Below, piece after piece: positions 34,065 to 43,413 of a DNA stretch of 64,000 bases (its first letter is position 1; every line of letters starts with the position of its first letter). The notes under the pieces were generated by a model, which ran no database searches, was not told the DNA's origin, and was given only the letters and a program-made list of their open reading frames with translations. The stretch is from Rhodoplanes sp. Z2-YC6860 (GTDB lineage: Bacteria > Pseudomonadota > Alphaproteobacteria > Rhizobiales > Xanthobacteraceae): contig NZ_CP007440.1 of assembly GCF_001579845.1 (NCBI RefSeq), forward strand, positions 5,912,029 through 5,976,028, written 5' to 3'. A program made the position numbers and the translations under genes.

Positions 34065-34757
34065 ATGTTGCGAAGCCTGAAGAAAATTGTCTCGCAGACT
34101 CCCGTCTTGGGTCCCGTCGCAGCGAGCATCTATCGCGGCGTCCGCGGCGGTGCGAATCCCGTCTTCACCAATTCGGGCGAATACTGGGATGCGCGCTACA
34201 AGATGGGAGGCAACTCCGGATCCGGTTCCTACAACGAACTCGCTCTGTTCAAGGCCGAGGTCTTGAATGAATTTGTTCGAAATCATCACGTCTCAAGGGT
34301 CATGGAATTCGGCTGCGGCGATGGCGCCCAGCTCGGGCTCGCGGCCTATCCTGACTACGTCGGCCTCGATGTTTCCAAGCAAGCGATCGAAATTTGCCGA
34401 GCACGCTACCGCGACGACCCCGGCAAGAAGTTTCTTTTGATCGATGCGGGCCAGCCGGCCATCACCGCCGATCTGACGTTATCGCTGGACGTGATTTATC
34501 ATCTTGTCGAGGATCGCGTCTTCGATCAGCACATGTCGTCGCTGTTCAACGCGTCTCAAAAATATGTCGCGATCTACGCGAGCAATGAAGACCACCACCC
34601 GTCCGACCCGCATGTCCGGCATCGCCGCTTCATGACCTGGATCGAGAAGCAACGACCGGATTGGCGTCAAATCGGTTTCGTCAAGAACAGGTACCCTTGG
34701 GACGCCACAAAACCGCAACAGACCTCGTTCGCAGACTTCTACTTCTTCGAGAAATAG
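34065..34757 (+). CDS. Class I SAM-dependent methyltransferase
   Basis: A 230-residue methyltransferase. The SAM-binding motif I is VMEFGCGDGAQLG (residues about 80-92), followed by YVGLDVSKQAIEICRARY (motif II) and the DLTLSLDVIYHLVED strand. The N-terminal 55 residues form an extension with no match I recognise. It begins with AAGGGA 8 bases before the ATG. In this location it is most simply a sugar O-methyltransferase or a modifier of the polymer, but the substrate is unproven. The flippase follows about 75 bases downstream. Confidence 0.88.
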   Translation: MLRSLKKIVSQTPVLGPVAASIYRGVRGGANPVFTNSGEYWDARYKMGGNSGSGSYNELALFKAEVLNEFVRNHHVSRVMEFGCGDGAQLGLAAYPDYVGLDVSKQAIEICRARYRDDPGKKFLLIDAGQPAITADLTLSLDVIYHLVEDRVFDQHMSSLFNASQKYVAIYASNEDHHPSDPHVRHRRFMTWIEKQRPDWRQIGFVKNRYPWDATKPQQTSFADFYFFEK

Positions 34758-34833
34758 TCGAGCGCCGGAGCGTTGCCTTCTGTAGCGGCATGAATTCAAA
34801 GTCGGGCGGCAGACGCCGGAGTTCAAGTCAAAC

Positions 34834-36264
34834 ATGGCCCTGCATGCCCTAATCTACGGGGTGGCGTTCCTCGTCCCTGCTGTCCTGGGCTTTGGCACTT
34901 TTGTCACGCTGACGCACCTGTTGGATTCCGCCCAATACGCGATCTATTCAACCGGAAACAGCTTCGCTTTCTTCGCCGGCAGTTTCTTTTTCAGCTGGGT
35001 CCGCTTTTCAGCTGGACGATACGAGGCGGAACGCGGCGGCCCGATCGCCATCCGCTTCTGGATGTCTTGCTATCTTTTCACGCTTCCGGTCGCAGCCGCA
35101 GCACTGAGTCTCACTGTTTTCCTGAAGCTCATCACGCCGGGTGTGGCTCTGGGAGTCTTCCTGGTCGCTTCCGGCCAGGCACTATTCGACCTCGCGCAGG
35201 AATTCTATCGCGCTCGGCACAGATCAAGACCGTTTGCCGCCTTCAATGTCGTCCGCAGCACGATCAGCATCGTCCTGGCGCTGGCCATTGCGTTTACGTT
35301 CCCCAGCGGCGCTGTCTTGCTGAGCAGCCTTGGTTTCTCATTTTTCCTGTGCGCGCTGATCAATGTCTGGAAGCAGGCTCGTAACGGCATTGAAACGGAC
35401 CATGAATACTCCGTCAGAGAGATTCTCGTTTATGGCGGCGCACTTGCGGTCTCAGGCCTGGTGTTCTCGGCGGGATCGGTGCTGTCGCGCCTGATCGTCG
35501 CGAGCATGCTGGGCGTTGCGACCGCCGGCCCATATAACGCGGCCGCGGACCTGGCTTCTCAGATCGGTGGGATGATCGGTATCAGCATCTATTCGATCGC
35601 AGGACCGACGGTCATCAAGAATTTTGCAAGCAGTGGTATCGATCGGGCTCGTGCCGAATTTCGCAAGGCGGGCGAGATGTTTCTGGCGGTGGCATTACCG
35701 GCCACGGTCGGCGTTGTCCTCGTTGCCGATCCCCTCGTCGCCGTCGTGACCGGGCCCCATTTTCACGATGTGACGGCAAGATTGCTGCCGCTGATGATCG
35801 TCTCGGTCGCGATCTCCGCCTGGAATCAATACCACCTGCACATCGCGTTTCAGGTCGTCTCCAAACCAGGTCTGCAGGTGCTGGCCGGACTGCTTCAGGT
35901 CGTTTCATTGGTGGCTTTCACCTACCTCCTGATTGGGCCGTTCGGGGTAGAAGGCGCAGCATATGCTTTTGTGATCGCCAGTGTGATCGGGAGCGTCGTG
36001 ACGCTGGCGCTGGCGAGGTCGATCTTCCCGGTTTCACTGCCGATGGCCGGTAGCGCCAAGATTGTCGCCTGCACGATCGGCATGGCGCTGGTTGTTTATG
36101 TGTGCACGCACTCGATATCTGAGAACATTCTGAAGCTCGCAGTCGGAATGCCCGCGGGCATTGCCGTCTATGGGCTGTTGGCGCTTCTATTCGACGTTTG
36201 GGATGCGAGAAGACGCTCGCACACGCTCTTCAATCTTCTCAAGGTTCGTTTTGCCGTTCGCTGA
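34834..36264 (+). CDS. Wzx-like polysaccharide flippase (MOP superfamily), copy 1
   Basis: A 476-residue membrane protein with about 12-14 hydrophobic segments and no signal peptide beyond the first TM (YGVAFLVPAVLGFGTFVTL). Loop motifs such as LLDSAQYAIYSTGNS and FSAGRYEAER are typical of MOP flippases and resemble the second flippase of this locus at 49800-51245 (LTHLLDSAQYAIYSTGNSFAF versus YTRILSPEEYALYSIGTSVSF). It would move polyprenyl-linked repeat units across the inner membrane. Its last 78 bases overlap the convergent methyltransferase gene. The ATG has a poor ribosome-binding site (GGAG 12 bases away). Confidence 0.9.
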   Translation: MALHALIYGVAFLVPAVLGFGTFVTLTHLLDSAQYAIYSTGNSFAFFAGSFFFSWVRFSAGRYEAERGGPIAIRFWMSCYLFTLPVAAAALSLTVFLKLITPGVALGVFLVASGQALFDLAQEFYRARHRSRPFAAFNVVRSTISIVLALAIAFTFPSGAVLLSSLGFSFFLCALINVWKQARNGIETDHEYSVREILVYGGALAVSGLVFSAGSVLSRLIVASMLGVATAGPYNAAADLASQIGGMIGISIYSIAGPTVIKNFASSGIDRARAEFRKAGEMFLAVALPATVGVVLVADPLVAVVTGPHFHDVTARLLPLMIVSVAISAWNQYHLHIAFQVVSKPGLQVLAGLLQVVSLVAFTYLLIGPFGVEGAAYAFVIASVIGSVVTLALARSIFPVSLPMAGSAKIVACTIGMALVVYVCTHSISENILKLAVGMPAGIAVYGLLALLFDVWDARRRSHTLFNLLKVRFAVR

Positions 36265-37002
36265 CAGCTTGCGCGCGACCAGGAGGTAGCCGAGCGGAAA
36301 CCGAACGCGCGTGCGCGCCGTAAGCCGCTTGGCCAGCGACGTTCGCCGCATCATGCGTGCACAGCGAACGAAGCTCTTCTGGACGATTGGCACCGGCGAC
36401 ATCAGCTTGCCGGCAAGATCGGCCAGAATTTCGGGTGCTCCCCCGGTTTCCTCCAGATAACAGACTTCGAAGCCTGCATCTTCGACCATGCCGGCGAGCG
36501 CAAACTTGGTGTAGCGAAAGAAGTCGTGAGGCTCTTCATGGATCCAGTAGAAAAACGGCACGCCGAGAATGGCCACACCGTTGGTGCGCAGCAGCTTGTG
36601 AACCTGCCCGATCAGCTTCTCCGGCTGTCTGATATGCTCCAGAACGTCACTCAGAATGACCGTATCGAATGAATCGGACGGCAGCTCGAGGTCTGCGTTA
36701 AGGTCGCGGAAAAAATCGACGTGCTTGCTGCCATGAAGGCCACTCTGCCAATCGACGCACACGGCGTCATCGACGAGATCGCGATAAACCGCGTAGAGCG
36801 GCACCTTGCCGCAACCGAGGTCAAGAAGCTTTCCGTGCGCAAATTCCAGAATCGCGCGCTGATACTGGGCCGCCATACACTCGGCAACGATACGCGAACC
36901 GATGCCGAGCTCGGCCGGATCATCGCTGGGTAACAGCTTCCCGTTTTTGAGAACGAACTTTGACGGCTTCCATTCTTCAGCGGCCTTCATGAGCCGCCCC
37001 AT
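36187..37002 (-). CDS. Class I SAM-dependent methyltransferase
   Basis: A 271-residue methyltransferase. Motif I is LLDLGCGKVPLYAVY (residues about 58-72), followed by VCVDWQSGLHGSKHVDFFRDLNADL and VILSDVLEHIRQPEKL, the typical UbiE/COQ5-like layout. The C-terminal part (YTKFALAGMVEDAGF, then an Arg-rich tail) is family-like. A second start 12 bases downstream (MKAAEEWK) is also possible. It overlaps the flippase tail-to-tail by 78 bases, so the last 25 codons of each gene are read on both strands. Likely role: sugar or lipid-linked intermediate methylation in exopolysaccharide synthesis. Confidence 0.88.
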   Translation of the reverse strand: MGRLMKAAEEWKPSKFVLKNGKLLPSDDPAELGIGSRIVAECMAAQYQRAILEFAHGKLLDLGCGKVPLYAVYRDLVDDAVCVDWQSGLHGSKHVDFFRDLNADLELPSDSFDTVILSDVLEHIRQPEKLIGQVHKLLRTNGVAILGVPFFYWIHEEPHDFFRYTKFALAGMVEDAGFEVCYLEETGGAPEILADLAGKLMSPVPIVQKSFVRCARMMRRTSLAKRLTARTRVRFPLGYLLVARKLSANGKTNLEKIEERVRASSRIPNVE

Positions 37003-37041
37003 GAAAGACGTCTCGCATGCAAATGTGGAAGCCGCGACACA

Positions 37042-38154
37042 TCATGCTTTTGACCGCAAAAATTGAGCGATGACCGACCATTGTTCCTTACGACGGTACT
37101 GATCATCGAACGGCAGCGGACGCATTGCGCGTCCATCCTTGCGCCGGTGCCACATCGTGAGCCAGGTTCGCCCATCGGTGAACCCCCAATTCGTGACGGT
37201 GACCGGCTTTGCCTCCGATCCAACGCAGGCGAGATAATCCCTGACGTGGCTCGCCACCATGTGATCGCGGGTGTTTTCGTCACCAGGCAGATTCTCATCG
37301 ATCACGTCGAGTTCAGTGATGGCAATCTTGTAGCCAAGTTGCTTGACCTCCCGAACGAATTTCGCGAGCCCATCCCGATCGAGTGTCAGGCCCGCATCGA
37401 GATGCGACTGCAGGCCCAAGCAGTCGACCTCGACCTTTTCGTCGCGGAAGCGGCGGAGCAAGGCAAGCAAGGCGGCGCGTTTGGCCTTGTTATCCGGCTT
37501 GTCATACTCAAATCCGTATTCATTGAAGCAGAGCAAGACATTCGGATCCGCAGCCCGCGCCGTCGCATAGGCATGCTTCATGTACTCGCGCCCGAGCTTG
37601 TCCAGATAAAATGTTCGTCGCAGCCCCTCGCCCGAAGAATCAGCTCCGGTTTGCTCGTTGATCACATCCCATCGCACGACGTTGCCACGAAATCGCGAGA
37701 CGACGTCGTGAATGTAAGCATCCATAGCATCGTAAATCGCCGCCGGCGTTTCCAACTGGTTCAGCCATTCCGGGACGGCGTGGTACCAAAGCAGCGTGTG
37801 ACCGACCAGCCGAACGTCACGCTCTTTCATGAACTGGGCGATTGCATCGAGCTTGCCATAGGTTCTGACACCCTTGGTCCGCTCGACAAGCTTCCAGTTA
37901 AATTCATTGCTTGGAACGTAGATATTACATTCCCGCGCGAGCTGCTCATAATATCCGCGATTGGCCGGAAACTGAGCAGTCGTCTCACACAGCCCGTAAG
38001 GAATCCCCACGCCCTTACCTAGGTCTCTCAGCGACGGCTCAGCGCTCAAGTCGGCGGTTTGGCCGTCACCAGCGCGCGCGCTTGCTGCGGTCAGCGCAAG
38101 CGCCGTTGACCCCGACAGCAAAGTTCGCCGTGACACCGAGTGCGCAAATCCCAT
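37042..38154 (-). CDS. GH10 family glycoside hydrolase (xylanase-like), Tat-exported
   Basis: A 370-residue GH10 enzyme. The N-terminus has a twin-arginine signal (VSRRTLLSGSTALALTAASARA), so the protein is folded before export. The GH10 catalytic pair is complete: acid/base Glu167 in WDVINE and nucleophile Glu281 in ITELDV. HTLLWYHAVPEW near residues 119-130 and LQSHLD near 249 are also diagnostic. Most family members hydrolyse beta-1,4-xylan. It sits inside a polysaccharide locus that also encodes the enzymes for UDP-xylose, so trimming or release of the cell's own polymer is likely. It is divergent from the methyltransferase at 38427. Confidence 0.95.
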   Translation of the reverse strand: MGFAHSVSRRTLLSGSTALALTAASARAGDGQTADLSAEPSLRDLGKGVGIPYGLCETTAQFPANRGYYEQLARECNIYVPSNEFNWKLVERTKGVRTYGKLDAIAQFMKERDVRLVGHTLLWYHAVPEWLNQLETPAAIYDAMDAYIHDVVSRFRGNVVRWDVINEQTGADSSGEGLRRTFYLDKLGREYMKHAYATARAADPNVLLCFNEYGFEYDKPDNKAKRAALLALLRRFRDEKVEVDCLGLQSHLDAGLTLDRDGLAKFVREVKQLGYKIAITELDVIDENLPGDENTRDHMVASHVRDYLACVGSEAKPVTVTNWGFTDGRTWLTMWHRRKDGRAMRPLPFDDQYRRKEQWSVIAQFLRSKA

Positions 38155-38426
38155 GACGTGGCGCCTCTTTGATTCCGAACGAGCAAAACAAGCTCACTGC
38201 TAACGGAACTGCACATCGGGATTGTGTCAGCAGTGAGAACTCCTGCGCACCGCTCGATGCCGAACGTGAGGCCCTTTGGTGCGCCACGAAGATTTCATCT
38301 TCAAGAGATTCGAATTCGTACGGGACGCTCCTCCATTACCATCGCGCTGCGGATGTTCCAGGAACAACGCGTCTCGCGGATGCATTGTCCGACGGCTGGA
38401 GGGTTCACCATCACGGGGAATTCGCA

Positions 38427-39206
38427 ATGGTGAGAACCGTCGAGCAATCTGTGCGGGAATTTTACGATGGGCAAGGTTGGAAGGGCAGCGAAGACAGGCT
38501 GTTTCGCCAATATGGGCGCGCGTACCAGCAATATCACACCGCAGCCGACGGAAGGACAATCGACTGCTTCGCGGGACGAAATGGCTCGCTGCTCATCGCC
38601 GGCGGCGGCGATATGCCGGAAAGCCATGTCTGTATTGCGACCAAATTCGAGAAAGTTTCCTACGTCGACATTTCCGATACGGCACTCAAGATCGCGCAGC
38701 ACAGGCTGCCGAAGCTCGAACCGAAGCTGGGGTCGATCTGCTCCGCGCCGTTTGAGACTTCCACTTTCGACGCCGTGTTCTGTGCGCACGTGATCTATCA
38801 TATCGATGCGGCAGAGCAGGAGAAGGCCGTTCGCGAACTCATCCGAATCTGCAAACCCGGCGGTCGGATCGTTATTTTGTACAAAAACCCAAGATCGCCG
38901 ATTCGCTACGCGGCCAGTGCAGTTGATCGGCTTCGCAAACTGGCGGCACCGAAATACGCAGTCGAAAAGGCATCCGGATTATATTTTTCTGCTCACCCGC
39001 TCAGGTGGTGGAGACGCTTCAGTGACAGTGCCGCAATCAGCATGAGACCATGGGACATTATCGGCAGCACTGAAGAGAGAACGTTGATTCCAGCCAACTG
39101 GCTCGCGAGCACGTTTTATGGGGTCGCCAGAGAGGTCGAAAGGGCCATTCCCGGCCTTGCCGTGAAGCTCTGGCAGTATCCGATCGTGATCCTCGACAAG
39201 CAGTGA
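38427..39206 (+). CDS. Class I SAM-dependent methyltransferase
   Basis: A 259-residue protein. The SAM site is around SLLIAGGGDMPESHVCI (GxGxx variant), then KVSYVDISDTALKIAQHRL and DAVFCAHVIYHIDAAEQEKAVREL with a Lys/Arg-rich catalytic-domain end. The ATG at 38427 has GGGGA nine bases upstream and is preferred over the longer frame that begins near 38169, which is not methyltransferase-like. The C-terminal 90 residues (SAAISMRPWDIIGSTEERTL) are unusual and may bind the substrate. Third methyltransferase of the locus. Confidence 0.85.
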   Translation: MVRTVEQSVREFYDGQGWKGSEDRLFRQYGRAYQQYHTAADGRTIDCFAGRNGSLLIAGGGDMPESHVCIATKFEKVSYVDISDTALKIAQHRLPKLEPKLGSICSAPFETSTFDAVFCAHVIYHIDAAEQEKAVRELIRICKPGGRIVILYKNPRSPIRYAASAVDRLRKLAAPKYAVEKASGLYFSAHPLRWWRRFSDSAAISMRPWDIIGSTEERTLIPANWLASTFYGVAREVERAIPGLAVKLWQYPIVILDKQ

Positions 39207-39250
39207 TCGCTCTGGCGGTGGCTAGCGCTTCCCAATGGTGAGGAGACCAT

Positions 39251-40660
39251 TTAGCGAAAATCCCTCGAACGGTCTTCCAAAGCGCGCACATGATGGGTTC
39301 GGATCTGCGGCGTGACCGCGCCGTCAGAATAGCGGCCGGGCAACTGCAACTGCCATCGGACCGGCTCTACGCTTGCCCACCCGGATGCCCGCTCCTGCTC
39401 AACGATCAGCCTACGGAGGCAGGCTATTCCGATCAGCATCATGACCCAGGACGGATCGGATTTATCGAACAGGTTGGACTCGGTGATCGCGAGGTACAGC
39501 GGCATCAACCACATCGTGACGTAGACGGCAAAGATAGGGTTGCTCCGATCGCCACGATAAGCACAGATGTCCCGCAGCGGCCGCCAGATGACGAAGCCGA
39601 GCGCCAGAATAATCCCCGGTATGCCGATGGCGGCCGCAAGATCGAGATAGCCTTGATGTCCGTAGAAAGCGGTGTTCAACCAAGTGCCGCCATAACGCAG
39701 GGCCGGCGAATCCGTATTGAGCTGCCAGAAGGACTGAAAACCGGCCCCCGTAATCGGCTTGAGTGAGGTGTAGAACAGAAGAACCTGCCAGATCTCGGTC
39801 CGGCCGGTGAAGGAGGCGTCACCGACAATCTTGGAGGCAAAATACTTTGCGGTATCGCTCCAGACAGAACCGATGGTAACGAAATTGGCAATTGCCAACG
39901 GCACGAGCACAGCGGCCCATATCGCAACAGTGTTGCGTGACCGCGTGATGAATTCCGACAACAAATAGATCGGGATGGTCAAGTATGCCGCTGTCTTGCC
40001 TCCGGCGAACCAGAGAAACATCACCTGAAGCGGCAATAGCGACCATGTGTACCACCACCTCAACTGCTGCCGCATCCGCCATATGATCAGAATCATCAGG
40101 GCAAACAGCGGCGCTGCCACGTTCTTGTGCGCGAACTGTCCGCGCCAAAGCCCAGCGAGATGGGACTCAGCGCCTTCGGCCTGATGCCGTCCGAAACGAG
40201 GGATAAAGAGCGCGTAGAACAGCGCGTAAACCGTGGTGATGGCAAAGCACAAAAGCAGGGCATTCCAGAGCCGACGCTCATCGGCGATCGACGACACCGC
40301 AATCAGCACCGCGATCACCACCAGCATCATGAAGAGGTAGCGGCGGAGCGAAACGCTCGGGGCGATCGCCGTGAAGGTCGTCAGCAGCGCCCACGACGAG
40401 AACAACCAGAATGTGAGGTCGAATTGACGGAACACTGCCGCCCAGCGATTCATCACGCATGCGACCGCAAACACCACGATCACAGGCCACAGGAGCTGGG
40501 TAAACAACGAGCCTTCTACGGTGCCAAGGCCGCCATCGGCCGACCAGGTGCGCGACGTCGGGTTCGGTTCGATGAAGACAAAGGCGAGGATGGCCATGAA
40601 GCACAGCCACCGCAGCGCGTCCCATTGCCGCTCAGCAGATCCGAGTGTCAGCGCGCTCAT
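39251..40660 (-). CDS. Wzy/WaaL-like O-antigen ligase or exopolysaccharide polymerase
   Basis: A 469-residue membrane protein with about ten hydrophobic segments and a large loop (FVFIEPNPTSRTWSADGG) after the first TM. The signature is GLWRGQFAHKN and, further on, FTGRTEIWQVLL and YGHQGYLDLAAAIG in the O-antigen ligase/ExoQ-type domain. It polymerises lipid-linked repeat units on the periplasmic side. ATG at 40660 is chosen; a TTG 30 bases upstream would add ten residues. It lies 39 bases downstream of the UDP-xylose synthase gene on the minus strand. Confidence 0.92.
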   Translation of the reverse strand: MSALTLGSAERQWDALRWLCFMAILAFVFIEPNPTSRTWSADGGLGTVEGSLFTQLLWPVIVVFAVACVMNRWAAVFRQFDLTFWLFSSWALLTTFTAIAPSVSLRRYLFMMLVVIAVLIAVSSIADERRLWNALLLCFAITTVYALFYALFIPRFGRHQAEGAESHLAGLWRGQFAHKNVAAPLFALMILIIWRMRQQLRWWYTWSLLPLQVMFLWFAGGKTAAYLTIPIYLLSEFITRSRNTVAIWAAVLVPLAIANFVTIGSVWSDTAKYFASKIVGDASFTGRTEIWQVLLFYTSLKPITGAGFQSFWQLNTDSPALRYGGTWLNTAFYGHQGYLDLAAAIGIPGIILALGFVIWRPLRDICAYRGDRSNPIFAVYVTMWLMPLYLAITESNLFDKSDPSWVMMLIGIACLRRLIVEQERASGWASVEPVRWQLQLPGRYSDGAVTPQIRTHHVRALEDRSRDFR

Positions 40661-40699
40661 GCTTCGACCGATGTCAGCGATTGACCTCAACGCATAACG

Positions 40700-41644
40700 T
40701 CATTGCAGGGTTCGTTTGAAGTAGTCGATGGTTCGTTCAATGCCATCCTCAAGGGCGATTTTTGGTTCCCACCCAAGCACCGAGTTGGCACGGCTGATGT
40801 CAGGCTTGCGTTGTTTCGGGTCGTCCTTGGGGAGCGGATGATACACAAGCTTCGACTTCGATCCTGTTTTCCGCAAGACGAGTTCCGCCAGTTCCAGCAT
40901 CGTGAACTCGCCCGGGTTCCCCACGTTGATCGGGCCCGTGATCTCCCGCCCGCTGTCCATCATCAGAATCATGGCTTCGACCATGTCGTCGACGTAGCAG
41001 AACGACCTGGTCTGACGGCCATCGCCGAAGATCGAGATCGGCTGGCCCGTCAAGGCTTGGACGATGAAATTCGACACGACGCGGCCGTCGTTGGCGTGCA
41101 TCCGGGGACCATAGGTGTTGAAGATCCGGATGACCTTGATCGGCAGCTTATGTTGACGGTGGTAGTCGAAGAACAATGTCTCCGCGCAGCGCTTGCCTTC
41201 ATCGTAGCAAGCGCGCGGACCGATCGTGTTGACGTTGCCCCAGTAATCTTCGGTCTGAGGGTGAACCATCGGATCGCCGTAGATCTCGCTGGTCGACGCC
41301 TGCAGCACCGGCGCATTCAAGCGCTTGGCAAGACCAAGCATGTTGATCGCACCGTGCACGCTGACCTTGGTGGTCTGCACCGGATCTCGCTGATAATGGA
41401 TCGGCGAGGCCGGGCACGCCAGATTGAAAATGCCAGACACTTCCACGTACAGCGGAAAGGTCACGTCATGGCGCATGACCTCGAAGCGTTCATTCGACAA
41501 CAGGTGGGCGATATTGGCGCGTGTGCCGGTGTAATAGTTGTCGACACATAATACCGCCCGCTGGCGCGCCAGCAGCCGTTCGCACAGGTGGGAGCCGATG
41601 AACCCGGCACCACCTGTGACAAGGACTGTGTTGTCATACGACAT
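40700..41644 (-). CDS. UDP-glucuronate decarboxylase (UDP-xylose synthase)
   Basis: A 314-residue SDR enzyme very close to the UXS family. Motifs are [13 protein letters not shown] (residues 9-21), [18 protein letters not shown] (74-91, with the UXS-specific CPASP stretch), STSEIYGDP (117-125) and the catalytic pair Tyr147/Lys151 in CYDEGKR. It oxidises, decarboxylates and reduces UDP-glucuronate to UDP-xylose. The preceding gene on the same strand, UDP-glucose 6-dehydrogenase, makes its substrate, so the pair gives UDP-xylose. The intermediate UDP-4-keto-pentose is not expected to be released. Confidence 0.96.
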   Translation of the reverse strand: MSYDNTVLVTGGAGFIGSHLCERLLARQRAVLCVDNYYTGTRANIAHLLSNERFEVMRHDVTFPLYVEVSGIFNLACPASPIHYQRDPVQTTKVSVHGAINMLGLAKRLNAPVLQASTSEIYGDPMVHPQTEDYWGNVNTIGPRACYDEGKRCAETLFFDYHRQHKLPIKVIRIFNTYGPRMHANDGRVVSNFIVQALTGQPISIFGDGRQTRSFCYVDDMVEAMILMMDSGREITGPINVGNPGEFTMLELAELVLRKTGSKSKLVYHPLPKDDPKQRKPDISRANSVLGWEPKIALEDGIERTIDYFKRTLQ

Positions 41645-41699
41645 TGTTCGGTCGATCCTCCACCGTCGAATTCAACTTGACGTTATTTCACAGCCGGCA

Positions 41700-43046
41700 C
41701 TACGCGGCCTTTTCGACGGAACCAATGTCGGTATCCTCCGCTGTGCTGCGACCGACATCGACATAAACAAAGCCGTGTTTGCGCACTTCTTCCGCGCGAT
41801 AGATGTTGCGCAAATCGGCCAGAACCGGAGTGCGCATGACCGACTTGACCCGCTCGAGATCGAGCGCCCGAAACGCGTCCCACTCCGTCACGATGGCGGC
41901 AGCGTCGGCGCCGGAGACGCAGTCGTAGGCGCTGTCGGCATAGTTGATGTCGCCGAGCACGGCCTTGGCGTTAGGCATGCCTTCCGGATCATAAGCGCTG
42001 ACACGCGCGCCGGCGTCCTGCAACGCCTGAATGAGGGCGAGCGAAGGCGCGTCACGAATGTCGTCGGTATTGGGTTTGAAAGTGAGGCCCAGCACGGCGA
42101 TGGTTTTGCCGTGAATCGAGCCGCCGCAAGCCTGGATGATCCGGCGCGCCATGCCGCGCTTTCGCTGATCGTTGACCGCCTGCACAGCCTCGAGAATACG
42201 GAACGGCACCCCATGATCTTGAGCCGTCTTGATCAGCGCAAGCGTGTCCTTTGGGAAGCACGAACCGCCAAAGCCCGGGCCGGCATGCAGAAACTTGGCG
42301 CCGATCCGATTGTCCAGGCCAATCCCGCGGGCAACCTCCTGCACATTCGCGCCAATCTGCTCGCAGAGATCCGCGATCTCATTGATGAAGGTGATCTTGG
42401 TGGCCAGGAACGCATTGGCGGCATATTTGATGATCTCCGCCGTGCGTCTGCTGGTGTGAAGAATCGGCGCACTGTTGAGATAGAGCGGCCGATAGACTTC
42501 CTCCATGACCTCCCGCGCACGGGTGTCCTCTGAACCGATGACGATACGGTCCGGCCGTTTGAAATCGCTGATCGCGGCGCCTTCGCGCAAGAACTCAGGA
42601 TTTGAAACGACTGCGAAATCGGCATCAGGGCGCAATTCACGGATGATGCGTTCGACGGCATCCCCTGTCCCGACCGGTACAGTCGATTTTGTGACGATCA
42701 CCGTGAAGCCGGACAGAGCACTCGCAATCTCGCGGGCAGCCGCGTAAACGAAGCTGAGGTCGGCGAAACCATCGCCGCGGCGCGAGGGCGTGCCCACCGC
42801 AATGAACACTGCATCCGCCTGAGCAACCGCCTCGGAGACGTTGACACCGAACGACAGGCGCCCTGCCCTGACGTTCTTGGCGACGAGGTCGCTCAATCCC
42901 GGCTCGTAGATCGGAATTTGACCGCGGTCGAGGCTTTCAATCTTTCCTTCGTGCTTATCCACGCACACGACGTGGTGCCCGAAATCCGAGAAACATGCGC
43001 CAGATACCAAACCAACATATCCAGCGCCGATCATCGCAAGATGCAT
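41700..43046 (-). CDS. ugd: UDP-glucose 6-dehydrogenase
   Basis: A 448-residue NAD-dependent enzyme. Rossmann motif MHLAMIGAGYVGLVSG begins the protein; NPEFLREGAAISDF and the catalytic Cys in FGGSCFPKDT (about Cys262) are present, with a C-terminal GLTFKPNTDDIRDAPS domain. It oxidises UDP-glucose to UDP-glucuronate, feeding the UXS encoded 55 bases downstream on the same strand. The ATG at 43046, preceded by GGGAGA, begins the fold; six more codons would be needed for the longer reading. Confidence 0.96.
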   Translation of the reverse strand: MHLAMIGAGYVGLVSGACFSDFGHHVVCVDKHEGKIESLDRGQIPIYEPGLSDLVAKNVRAGRLSFGVNVSEAVAQADAVFIAVGTPSRRGDGFADLSFVYAAAREIASALSGFTVIVTKSTVPVGTGDAVERIIRELRPDADFAVVSNPEFLREGAAISDFKRPDRIVIGSEDTRAREVMEEVYRPLYLNSAPILHTSRRTAEIIKYAANAFLATKITFINEIADLCEQIGANVQEVARGIGLDNRIGAKFLHAGPGFGGSCFPKDTLALIKTAQDHGVPFRILEAVQAVNDQRKRGMARRIIQACGGSIHGKTIAVLGLTFKPNTDDIRDAPSLALIQALQDAGARVSAYDPEGMPNAKAVLGDINYADSAYDCVSGADAAAIVTEWDAFRALDLERVKSVMRTPVLADLRNIYRAEEVRKHGFVYVDVGRSTAEDTDIGSVEKAA

Positions 43047-43413
43047 CACCGTTCTCCCAAGCAAAGCCGATCCACGACAGGCGCATGTAGCGCACGCCGA
43101 GCGGCAGTTCTGTGGTGGTCAAAAGAAAAGAGCGTGTTGTTGGCAGTGATCGAAACGGAGTGTGTCGACATCACTCCGCGTTCATCAATCGCGGTTCGAT
43201 AGTTCTGCGATCTCCGCAAATTCGTCAACCGTTTTTATTGCATCGCAGCAAGATCAACTTCAAACATGGTCGAAATCATGACGCACGCAGAAAACGTACT
43301 CTCTGCATCATACGCCAGCGATCTTGTCGGACGTTATGTCGGAGCGATGACGCATTCGTTGCATTGTGAGATGCAGGCGACGTCCATGACTGAAGAATAA
43401 ACCAGCACTGCGC
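43047..43413. other. Intergenic region upstream of ugd
   Basis: 367 bases between the ugd start and the end of the glycosyltransferase gene at 43414, both on the minus strand. No protein-like frame. A TTGAC-like -35 box read on the minus strand lies at 43223-43228, with a weak -10-like sequence 18 bases on, so the promoter of ugd and the following genes probably lies here. This separates the ugd-uxs-wzy run from the glycosyltransferase run to the right. Confidence 0.5.

Noticed and set aside
38169-38426. N-terminal extension of the methyltransferase at 38427
   Set aside because: The added residues are not methyltransferase-like and the ATG at 38427 has a good ribosome-binding site.
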